Source: Myroides sp.
GTDB lineage: Bacteria > Bacteroidota > Bacteroidia > Flavobacteriales > Flavobacteriaceae
Direction of reading: 5' to 3'
Assembly: GCA_018384465.1 (NCBI GenBank)
Contig: JAHAYQ010000048.1
Span: 1-11,572 of the forward strand
DNA length: 11,572 nucleotides
Positions 1 through 6,397 of the stretch are shown here, one piece after another. How positions within the stretch are numbered: the stretch's first letter is position 1; each line of letters starts with the position of its first letter. A model generated the notes under the pieces. That model saw only the letters and a program-made list of their open reading frames with translations, had not been told where the DNA came from and ran no database searches. The translations under genes and the position numbers were made by a program.

Positions 1-4
1 CAAA

Positions 5-35
5 ATTGGATATTAAGAAAATTTTAATAATTTTA
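5..35 (+). promoter_or_regulatory. Possible Bacteroidota promoter for paralogue 1
   Basis: An ATTG (5-8) is followed after 19 bases by TAATTTTA (28-35). This fits the Bacteroidota -33/-7 pattern (TTTG, 19-21 bases, TAnnTTTG) with one mismatch in each element. It would give a leader of roughly 20 bases before the ATG at 58. In sequence this AT-rich, such matches also arise by chance. Confidence 0.35.
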
Positions 36-57
36 GCAACTTATAATTACAATTATA

Positions 58-1554
58 ATGCTAAAAAAAACACTGCTTACGGTACTTACTTTTGTAAGTT
101 TAATAACTTCTGCTCAAAAAGTTTCTTTGTATAAACAATTCTATGGTAGTTTCGACTATACTATGATGGGGAATACCATGAATGTAAATCCTAATGGGGA
201 CCCTTACTCATGTGAAATTTTAACTTCTTCCTCTGCTACTTTAAATATTCGTGAAGATCAAGAAGTAGTTGCTGCGTATTTGTATTGGTCTGGAAATGGA
301 ACAGAGAAAGAAGCGGATCTTAATGTGTTACTAAACGGCACACAAGTTCAGTCACAACGAACAAACTATATGTATTTAGATGTTGATAAGCAATTTGCTT
401 ACTTTTCTGCTTTTTCTGATGTGACACAAATTATTCAGAAGGATAGAAGTGGAGAATATATTCTGTCAGAATTAGATTTAACTAAGCATATAAAACGATA
501 TTGTGGAGGTAATTATGTAGGTTGGGCTGTAGTAGTTGTTTATAAAGACCACGCTATAAAAGATAATTTAGTAGGAATTTATGATGGGTTTGAAAGCTTG
601 GATGAAAATAACCCAGCAATCAATATTTTGTTAGATGGATTTAGAATTACAAACACGGCTAATTCTAAAATTGCATTCTTAGCTTGGGAAGGAGACGCTA
701 ACTTGAGTTTAGGTGAAGAACTTAAAATAAATGATTTAGTTGTGTCAAATGCATTAAATCCACCGAATAATGCTTTTAATGGGACGAATACTTTTTCAGG
801 TTCGACAGAGATGTGGAATATGGATTTAGATCAATACGATTTAAGCAATTTTGTGAATGTGGATGATACTTCTTTAGATTTTAAAATAACAACAGCTGCA
901 GATGTTGTATTTATTAATACTATTGTGCTTTCAGTATATAGTGTTTTTCCTGATGCAACGCTGCTTATAAATAATTTTAAAAACTATTGCAATACACGAA
1001 TAATCGATTTAGATTTTACTGTAGCAAATCATGCAGGTAATCATCCGTTAAAAAAGCATACTCCCATTGCATTTTATATTGAAAATGAATTAGTAGCAGT
1101 GTCAGAAACATCAGAGGAAATCGGAATTGGCCAAGAAGCAAACTATAATATTAGAATAAATGTACCTCAAAAATATCCTTATCGATTTGAATTAGTTGGA
1201 GTAGTAGATGATGATGGTACAGGAGAAGGAAGTGTTTACGAAATTGATGAAGAAAATAATAGTTTTAACTTACCTATAGATCTCACGCTCAATTGTCCCA
1301 TTCAAAAGGGATTGTCTGGTAATAGTGACGGAATGAATGATTCTTTTGACTTATCTATATATGGGCCTAATGAACTTAAAATATATAATCGATATGGTCA
1401 ACAAGTTTTTGCGTACGGAAAAGGTTATACCAATCAATGGAGAGGTTTTGATAATCAAGGACGAGAATTGCCTACAGGAACTTATTTCTATATGTTTTCA
1501 ACAAATTTCGAAGTAATTACAGGTTATATATATATGATTAGAGAAATTAAATAG
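58..1554 (+). CDS. Exported T9SS type B sorting-domain protein with CARDB-like domain (paralogue 1)
   Basis: The 498-residue product has a Sec signal peptide (residues 1-20, ending TSAQ), so it is exported. Residues about 25-295 form a beta-rich domain of unknown function with motifs AAYLYWSG (72-79), GWAVVVVY (155-162) and FLAWEGD (207-213). The motifs loosely recall DUF3344-like surface domains, but that match is uncertain. Residues about 298-405 resemble a CARDB adhesion-type domain, including DDDG and the EIDEENN stretch at 395-401. The last 80 residues are a gliding-associated type B T9SS sorting domain (LKIYNRYG, LPTGTYFY, GYIYMIREIK), implying outer-membrane crossing by the Por secretion system. 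Its opening motif is degenerate, GLSGNSDGMND instead of the usual GISPNGDGLND. The start is supported by the signal peptide directly after the ATG. It is a clear paralogue of the next gene, 72 bases downstream. The biological role is unknown; surface or extracellular adhesion is an inference. Confidence 0.88.
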   Translation: MLKKTLLTVLTFVSLITSAQKVSLYKQFYGSFDYTMMGNTMNVNPNGDPYSCEILTSSSATLNIREDQEVVAAYLYWSGNGTEKEADLNVLLNGTQVQSQRTNYMYLDVDKQFAYFSAFSDVTQIIQKDRSGEYILSELDLTKHIKRYCGGNYVGWAVVVVYKDHAIKDNLVGIYDGFESLDENNPAINILLDGFRITNTANSKIAFLAWEGDANLSLGEELKINDLVVSNALNPPNNAFNGTNTFSGSTEMWNMDLDQYDLSNFVNVDDTSLDFKITTAADVVFINTIVLSVYSVFPDATLLINNFKNYCNTRIIDLDFTVANHAGNHPLKKHTPIAFYIENELVAVSETSEEIGIGQEANYNIRINVPQKYPYRFELVGVVDDDGTGEGSVYEIDEENNSFNLPIDLTLNCPIQKGLSGNSDGMNDSFDLSIYGPNELKIYNRYGQQVFAYGKGYTNQWRGFDNQGRELPTGTYFYMFSTNFEVITGYIYMIREIK

Positions 1555-1626
1555 TAACCAAGCATAAATATAGAATTTACTTATTAGTTAACTTTTTTTT
1601 GTATTTTTATTCAAAGTTTTATTGTT

Positions 1627-3696
1627 ATGGTAAAAATACTACAATTGTTAATTTTTTTATCGGGCTTTTTAGTATACAGTCAACCGGTTACTTTATTTAA
1701 ACAATATACCGGTAACTACGATTTTTTTATGATTGGAAACACAATGAATACCGCACCTAATGGTACGGGATCGGCTTGTACCATACTAACCCAATCAAGT
1801 GCTGTTTTAAACTTGCCTCAAAACATTGATATTATTGCTGCTTACCTTTACTGGTCTGGATCAGGAAATTTAGATCAAGCTGATCTTAATGTTCAACTCA
1901 ATGGATCTCCTATAACAGCCGAACGAACATTTTTGGCAAGTGGTCCATCAAACTTAGAGTTTTTTGGCGCTTTTGCAGAGGTAACAGATTTTGTTAAAGC
2001 ATCAGGAAATATTACTTATACCTTGTCAGATTTCGATCTTTCACAAGTTATCCCTGCTTATTGCCCCACAGGTAGTAATTATGGCGGCTGGTCTATTGTG
2101 ATTATTTACGAAGATTTGATATTGCCAAATAGAATAGTGAGTTTGTACGAAGGATTTCAAATAGTTGATAGAACTTCTCAAAATTTATCAATTACGTTAA
2201 ATGGGTTAAATGTTACAAACTTAACAAATGCCAAAGTAGGTTTTTTAGCATGGGAAGGTGATGAAAATATTGCTGTAACTGAAGAATTAAGAATTAACGG
2301 CACTTTGATTGGAAATCCGCCTTTGAATCCTTCGCATAATGCTTTTAATTGTACGAATTCGTTTACAGGAGCTAACAATTTGTGGAATATGGACTTGGAT
2401 TACTACAGCATTGGTAACTATATTAATTTAGGTGATACAACAATGAATGTAAGTATTCGTAGCGGACAAGATTTAATCATTGTAAATAGTATTGCTGTAG
2501 CCTTGAGTAGTTTAATTGCCGATGCGACTGTTGAGATAACAAGTACTAAAGTGATATGTAACAGCAGAAAAGTTGAGGTTGATTACACGGTTTATAACAA
2601 TAACTCTACAGGTACATTAGTTGCAAAAGTACCTATTGGCTTTTATGCAGATAATGTTTTGGTAGGTAAAGCTGAAACCAAAAGCAGTATTCGTATTAAT
2701 GAATCAGAATCGGGTACTATTATACTAACTATTCCTAAAGAAATTTCTAATGATTTTGAGCTTATGGCTTATGTTGATGATGATGGTTCACTTAACGGAA
2801 CGGTAATAGAATTAGATGAAACAAATAATACAGATACTTCAAAAGTAACTTTAATAGAAGGTCCGCCGGTAAATAAACCAACAGATATCGTAGTATGCGA
2901 TGAAGAGGAATGGGGGTACGTAGGGTTTGATTTAACTTTGAAAAACACTGAAGTAACTACTGAGGAACAATATCTTATTTCGTACCACGAAAGCGAAAAT
3001 GATGCCGAAGCAGGGGGAAAAAAGATACAAAATTATGCTTATTATGAAGTGAAAAGTTATTCGTCAAAAACTATTTGGGTTCGAGTTTTAGATGAACAAA
3101 CAGGTTGTGCTAATATAACATCGTTTAAAATAACTGTACAAAAGAAACCGTTTACTGAAGTACCACAACCTATAATGATTTGTAATTATAAAGATAATAC
3201 AGCGGCTGCAAACTTAAGTCTGGCTCACTTAATTTTAGAAAGAACGATCATGTATATGGAGGAAGTTGAATTAAGGTTTTATCCTACTCGAATAGATGCA
3301 GAAACAGCTTCCAATGAAATATCTAACTTAACAACGTATTATCCACCCAGATTTCCTAACATTGTTTATATTAAAGTAATTGGTAGAACTAATTTATGGT
3401 GCGATAACATCATAGAAATACAGTTGAACGATTGTGTAGTCCCTAAAGGAATATCACCAAATGGAGATGGATTGAATGATGGTTTTGATATAGCGATTTT
3501 TAACCCAATCGAGTTAAAAATTTTTAATCGCTATGGTATGGAAATTTTTGAGCATGGTGAAGGTTATACTAACCAATGGCAAGGACAAGATAAAGCAGGC
3601 AGAGAATTACCAACTGGTACTTATTTTTACATTTTTAAAACTCATTTTGATACTTACATTGGTTATGTACAATTAATGCGCGAAGTGAAATACTAA
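1627..3696 (+). CDS. Exported T9SS type B sorting-domain protein with CARDB-like domain and two Cys-framed repeats (paralogue 2)
   Basis: The 689-residue product is exported, with a signal peptide at residues 1-19 (ending VYSQ). Residues 20-410 match the upstream paralogue motif for motif: AAYLYWSG at 71-78, GWSIVIIY, FLAWEGD at 206-212, then a CARDB-like domain ending with ELDETNN (395-401). Residues about 411-602 are an extra segment absent from paralogue 1, made of two diverged repeats. The C-terminus from about 605 is a canonical type B T9SS sorting domain: PKGISPNGDGLND, LKIFNRYG, LPTGTYFY. Such proteins are secreted across the outer membrane in gliding Bacteroidota, either released or surface-bound. 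No ligand or enzymatic residues are recognisable. No terminator separates it from paralogue 1, so the pair may be co-transcribed. A strong terminator follows the stop codon. A surface adhesin role is an inference only. Confidence 0.9.
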   Translation: MVKILQLLIFLSGFLVYSQPVTLFKQYTGNYDFFMIGNTMNTAPNGTGSACTILTQSSAVLNLPQNIDIIAAYLYWSGSGNLDQADLNVQLNGSPITAERTFLASGPSNLEFFGAFAEVTDFVKASGNITYTLSDFDLSQVIPAYCPTGSNYGGWSIVIIYEDLILPNRIVSLYEGFQIVDRTSQNLSITLNGLNVTNLTNAKVGFLAWEGDENIAVTEELRINGTLIGNPPLNPSHNAFNCTNSFTGANNLWNMDLDYYSIGNYINLGDTTMNVSIRSGQDLIIVNSIAVALSSLIADATVEITSTKVICNSRKVEVDYTVYNNNSTGTLVAKVPIGFYADNVLVGKAETKSSIRINESESGTIILTIPKEISNDFELMAYVDDDGSLNGTVIELDETNNTDTSKVTLIEGPPVNKPTDIVVCDEEEWGYVGFDLTLKNTEVTTEEQYLISYHESENDAEAGGKKIQNYAYYEVKSYSSKTIWVRVLDEQTGCANITSFKITVQKKPFTEVPQPIMICNYKDNTAAANLSLAHLILERTIMYMEEVELRFYPTRIDAETASNEISNLTTYYPPRFPNIVYIKVIGRTNLWCDNIIEIQLNDCVVPKGISPNGDGLNDGFDIAIFNPIELKIFNRYGMEIFEHGEGYTNQWQGQDKAGRELPTGTYFYIFKTHFDTYIGYVQLMREVKY
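2887..3432 (+). repeat. Two diverged protein-level repeats within paralogue 2
   Basis: Residues about 421-505 and 516-602 share one layout. Each opens with a hydrophobic stretch ending in Cys (IVVC, IMIC). A hydrophobic stretch with FDL or LSL follows, then a segment rich in aromatic residues with DAE (ENDAEAG, RIDAET). Each ends with IWVRV or VYIKV and a second Cys before NI and a closing strand. The Cys-Cys spacing is 70 residues in the first and 73 in the second. Repeats of this style are common in large flavobacterial T9SS proteins and probably form beta-sandwich units stabilised by a disulfide. The comparison was made by eye at protein level; the DNA copies are well diverged. Confidence 0.5.
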
Positions 3697-3699
3697 AAC

Positions 3700-3731
3700 C
3701 AAACCCGATCATTGATCGGGTTTGTTTTTTT
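3700..3731 (+). terminator. Rho-independent terminator of paralogue 2, possibly used from both sides
   Basis: An 11-bp perfect stem (3700-3710 with 3714-3724, arms CAAACCCGATC and GATCGGGTTTG) closes a 3-base loop and is followed by seven T (3725-3731). It begins four bases after the stop codon of the plus-strand gene and overlaps the stop codon of yebC on the other strand. On the minus strand the trailing T run is short (TTTT), so termination of yebC here would be weaker. Confidence 0.9.
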
Positions 3732-4440
3732 ATGCCATAGTTGTGTACACATTTTGCACATCGTCATCTTCGTCGATTTTATCTAAAAGCTTTTCTACAT
3801 CGGCAATTTGTTCTTCGGTAAGTTCTTTTGTTACTTGTGGAATGCGATCAAAACCAGATGATAATATTTCAATTTCTCTTTCTTCTAATTCTTTTTGAAT
3901 AGCACCAAAACTGTTGAAAGGTGCGTAGATTAAGATACCGTCTTCGTCTTCAAAAACCTCATCTATTCCCAAATCAATCAATTCTAATTCAAATTCTTCT
4001 AGATCTAGTCCTTCTACTTTAGGAATACGAAAATTACATGTATGATCAAACATAAATTCTACCGAACCTTGCGTTCCCATTGTTCCGTTACACTTATTAA
4101 AGTATGAACGAATATTGGCAACGGTTCTGTTATTGTTATCGGTAGCTGTTTCAATTAAAATAGCAATTCCATGAGGTGCGTACCCTTCAAACAACACTTC
4201 TTTATAGTTGGCAGTATCTTTATCTGATGCTTTTTTAATGGCGCGTTCTACGTTTTCTTTTGGCATGTTAGCCGATTTGGCATTTTGAATAACCGCACGT
4301 AAACGGGCATTTGTTTCAGGGTTTGGTCCGCCTTCTTTTACAGCCATTACGATATCTTTACCAATACGCGTAAACGTTTTAGCCATTGCCGACCAACGTT
4401 TCATTTTTCTAGCTTTCCTAAATTCAAACGCTCTTCCCAT
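3730..4440 (-). CDS. yebC: YebC/PmpR family protein (TACO1-like)
   Basis: The product is a 236-residue member of the YebC/TACO1 family. These are soluble cytoplasmic proteins long annotated as DNA-binding regulators; recent work links them to relief of ribosome stalling at proline-rich stretches. Family hallmarks are the basic N-terminus MGRAFEFRKARKMKRW, characteristic of Bacteroidota members, then GKDIVMAVKEGGPNPETN, the segment AKSANMPKENVERAIKKA, the core FEGYAPHGIAILIE and NNRTVANIRSYFNK, and an acidic C-terminus (DKIDEDDDVQNV). The length is normal. I start it at the ATG at 4440 rather than at the upstream in-frame TTG at 4470. The ATG gives the conserved N-terminus, and the TTG lies inside a perfect -7 promoter element. 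The gene diverges from the beta-barrel gene and converges on paralogue 2. Confidence 0.95.
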   Translation of the reverse strand: MGRAFEFRKARKMKRWSAMAKTFTRIGKDIVMAVKEGGPNPETNARLRAVIQNAKSANMPKENVERAIKKASDKDTANYKEVLFEGYAPHGIAILIETATDNNNRTVANIRSYFNKCNGTMGTQGSVEFMFDHTCNFRIPKVEGLDLEEFELELIDLGIDEVFEDEDGILIYAPFNSFGAIQKELEEREIEILSSGFDRIPQVTKELTEEQIADVEKLLDKIDEDDDVQNVYTTMA

Positions 4441-4467
4441 TTTTAATACTTTTTTATTATTTTTACG

Positions 4468-4475
4468 CAAAATTA
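4468..4475 (-). promoter_or_regulatory. Bacteroidota -7 element for yebC
   Basis: Read on the minus strand this is TAATTTTG, an exact match to TAnnTTTG, 27 bases upstream of the ATG at 4440. The region about 20 bases further upstream is a T-rich run without a clear TTTG. The element overlaps the alternative TTG start at 4470 and so argues against that start. Confidence 0.5.
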
Positions 4476-4528
4476 TAGAAAAGATAGCTTCTTTAAAAAA
4501 AACACCACATATTTTTTTATTCTAACCT

Positions 4529-5197
4529 ATGAAAAAAATATTATTTCTTGCTTTATTTGGATCAACAATGCTACACGCACAAGTGAGAGAAAAAAACAAT
4601 TTTGAAATTACACCTTATCATGGAATCTCTCTATCTGCTTTTACAGGAGAAGAAGACAATTATATTCCTAAAGAAAATCAAAAAATAAATTACTTACTAT
4701 CGGCAAGTTTCGGCATTGGAGCTAATGTGTATTTAAATGATCGATTGAGTATCCGTTCGGGTCTATCGTATCAAAGAATGGGTTCGGAAGGTTTTGTGTA
4801 TGAAAACCCGTACAATGGACGAGGCAGCTATGTTTCTCAAAAAATTTCTTATATAACTATTCCAATGCATCTAAACTATCACTTTGCAAAAAAAAGAAAT
4901 TGGAATGTATTTTTAGGCCCTTCATTAAGTTTTACCGGAAAATCTACTTCGAACGATCTTGATATGAAGGATTACATCAATGAATTTCAGGTAGGCGCTG
5001 GTTATGGTTTTGCTTATAAATTTGTAATAAATGAACGAGTGGGTATAGGTTTAATGCAAGATAATTTTTTGGGATTAACTTATGTACCTAAAAACAGAAT
5101 AAGTGGTGATGGATACGGTAATAGAACGGAATACCAACAAAAAATTAAAAATATATACAGTAGTATAAATGTACAATTTACGTATTTGCTACAATAA
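4529..5197 (+). CDS. Outer-membrane beta-barrel protein (PorT-like family)
   Basis: The 222-residue product has an 18-residue signal peptide (MKKILFLALFGSTMLHAQ). A series of alternating amphipathic strands separated by polar turns follows. Examples are INYLLSASFGIGANVYL (53-69), LSIRSGLSYQRMG (73-85), ISYITIPMHLNYHF (106-119), WNVFLGPSLSF (125-135), QVGAGYGFAYKFV (154-166) and the final strand INVQFTYLLQ. The segment ITIPMHLNYHF resembles the conserved IP strand of the PorT/OMP beta-barrel family of Bacteroidota. It should sit in the outer membrane as a small barrel of about eight strands; the substrate or partner is unknown. A loose -7 match (TATTTTTT, 4510-4517) precedes the gene. A strong bidirectional terminator follows it. 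Despite the family name, nothing ties it to the T9SS component PorT itself. Confidence 0.8.
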   Translation: MKKILFLALFGSTMLHAQVREKNNFEITPYHGISLSAFTGEEDNYIPKENQKINYLLSASFGIGANVYLNDRLSIRSGLSYQRMGSEGFVYENPYNGRGSYVSQKISYITIPMHLNYHFAKKRNWNVFLGPSLSFTGKSTSNDLDMKDYINEFQVGAGYGFAYKFVINERVGIGLMQDNFLGLTYVPKNRISGDGYGNRTEYQQKIKNIYSSINVQFTYLLQ

Positions 5198-5234
5198 AAA
5201 AACAAGCCGAAGTTTAATGCTTCGGCTTGTTTTT
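5198..5234. terminator. Bidirectional Rho-independent terminator between the beta-barrel gene and gcvT
   Basis: A 15-bp stem (5198-5212 with 5220-5234; core ACAAGCCGAAG and CTTCGGCTTGT) encloses a 7-base loop TTTAATG. The stem starts with an A run and ends with a T run, so a U tract follows the GC-rich core on either strand. It begins directly after the stop codon of the plus-strand gene and lies eight bases beyond the gcvT stop codon, serving both convergent genes. Confidence 0.92.
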
Positions 5235-5242
5235 AATAGATA

Positions 5243-6325
5243 TTATTTTTTATAAAAAGGTGTTTTCACCACTTTTGCTTTTACATCATTTTTACGGATG
5301 CGGATGAAAATTTCAGCACCTTCTAAAGCAAAATCTTTCGTTACATAACCTAAACCAATTCCTTTTCCTAATGAAGGTGATTGCGTTCCTGAAGTTACTT
5401 TTCCAATTACATTTCCGTCTGCGTCAACAATTTCGTAATCATGACGAGGAATTCCTCTGTCGATTAATTCAAAACCAATTAATTTATTTTTAATACCAGC
5501 TTCTTTTTCTGCTTTAATATTTTCGCTGTTAACAAAATCTTTAGTGAATTTAGTTACCCAGCCCAATCCTGCTTCCAAAGGAGAGGTTTCGTCATTGATT
5601 TCATTTCCGTAAAGGCAATAACCCATTTCTAAACGCAAAGTATCACGAGCAGCCAAGCCAATTGGTTTAATACCGAATTCTTTACCAGCTTCTAAAACAC
5701 TATTCCAGATATCAACAATATCTTCGTTTTTGGCATAAATTTCAATTCCGCCTGAACCTGTATAACCAGTTGCAGAAACAATTACGTTTTCTTTACCAGC
5801 AAATGTTCCGTTTTCAAACGTATAGAATTTTAAGTTGGCTAAATCTACGTTTGTTAACGATTGCATAGCTTCATTGGCTTTTGGCCCTTGAATAGCTAAT
5901 AAAGAATATTGATCTGATAAATCTTCAAAAGTAGCATTCATGGTATTTTGAGAATTAATCCACTCAAAATCTTTATCGATATTAGATGCATTTACAACCA
6001 TTAAATATTCCGTATCACTTACTTTATAAGTAATAATATCATCAACAATGCCGCCTTTTTCATTCGGTAAATAACTGTACTGCGCTTTTCCGTTTACCAA
6101 AACAGTTGCATCGTTTGATGTTACTCTTTGAATTAAATCTAAGGCTTTATCGCCCGAAATTTTAAACAATCCCATGTGTGATACATCAAAAACACCCACA
6201 CCGTTTCTTACTGTTTCGTGCTCTATGTTTACTCCCTCGTACTGAACAGGCATATTAAACCCAGCAAAAGGAACCATCTTAGCTCCTAAAGCTACGTGTA
6301 CATCATTTAAAGGTACTTGTTTCAT
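5243..6325 (-). CDS. gcvT: Aminomethyltransferase (glycine cleavage system T protein)
   Basis: The 360-residue product is the T protein of the glycine cleavage system. It transfers the methylene carbon from the aminomethyl-lipoyl H protein to tetrahydrofolate, releasing ammonia, in the cytoplasm. Family features are visible in order: GAKMVPFAGFNMPVQYE (14-30), GVFDVSHMG (44-52), GGIVDD (91-96) with the aspartate pair matching the catalytic Asp region, LLAIQGPKA (142-150), SATGYTGSGGIEIY (184-197), AARDTLRLEMG (225-235) and GIPRHDYEI (291-299). The C-terminal barrel has GKVTSGTQSPSLGKGIGLGYV (308-328). Length and start are normal for the family. It is not clustered with gcvH or gcvP here, which is common in Bacteroidota. 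It has a plausible promoter of its own in the gap after copA. Confidence 0.97.
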   Translation of the reverse strand: MKQVPLNDVHVALGAKMVPFAGFNMPVQYEGVNIEHETVRNGVGVFDVSHMGLFKISGDKALDLIQRVTSNDATVLVNGKAQYSYLPNEKGGIVDDIITYKVSDTEYLMVVNASNIDKDFEWINSQNTMNATFEDLSDQYSLLAIQGPKANEAMQSLTNVDLANLKFYTFENGTFAGKENVIVSATGYTGSGGIEIYAKNEDIVDIWNSVLEAGKEFGIKPIGLAARDTLRLEMGYCLYGNEINDETSPLEAGLGWVTKFTKDFVNSENIKAEKEAGIKNKLIGFELIDRGIPRHDYEIVDADGNVIGKVTSGTQSPSLGKGIGLGYVTKDFALEGAEIFIRIRKNDVKAKVVKTPFYKK

Positions 6326-6355
6326 TGTGTTGTAATAATTATTGAATAATGACAG

Positions 6356-6387
6356 CGAAATTACGTTAATTTTTGTGTTTTTGCAAT
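6356..6387 (-). promoter_or_regulatory. Probable promoter of gcvT
   Basis: On the minus strand, ATTG (6387-6384) is followed after 20 bases by TAATTTCG (6363-6356), close to the Bacteroidota -33/-7 consensus with one mismatch in each element. It lies 30 bases upstream of the gcvT ATG, in the 72-base gap after copA. No copA terminator was seen in that gap, so some read-through from copA is possible. Confidence 0.45.
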
Positions 6388-6397
6388 CGTTTATGGT

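Noticed and set aside
1..57. Possible 3' end of an upstream gene at the window edge
   Set aside because: All three plus-strand frames are too short or too compositionally plain to assign to a protein, and the region looks like a promoter and leader.
1593..1609. T run and TATTTTTA before paralogue 2 as a terminator or promoter
   Set aside because: No hairpin precedes the T run, and the -7-like match lacks a -33 partner at the right distance, so neither call is supported.
2178..2378. Minus-strand open frame of 66 codons inside paralogue 2
   Set aside because: It is a shadow of a strongly supported plus-strand gene, with no recognisable domain or promoter.
4529..5197. Assigning the beta-barrel protein as the T9SS component PorT
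   Set aside because: The barrel family is broad, and nothing specific to the secretion component was seen; only the family-level call is justified.
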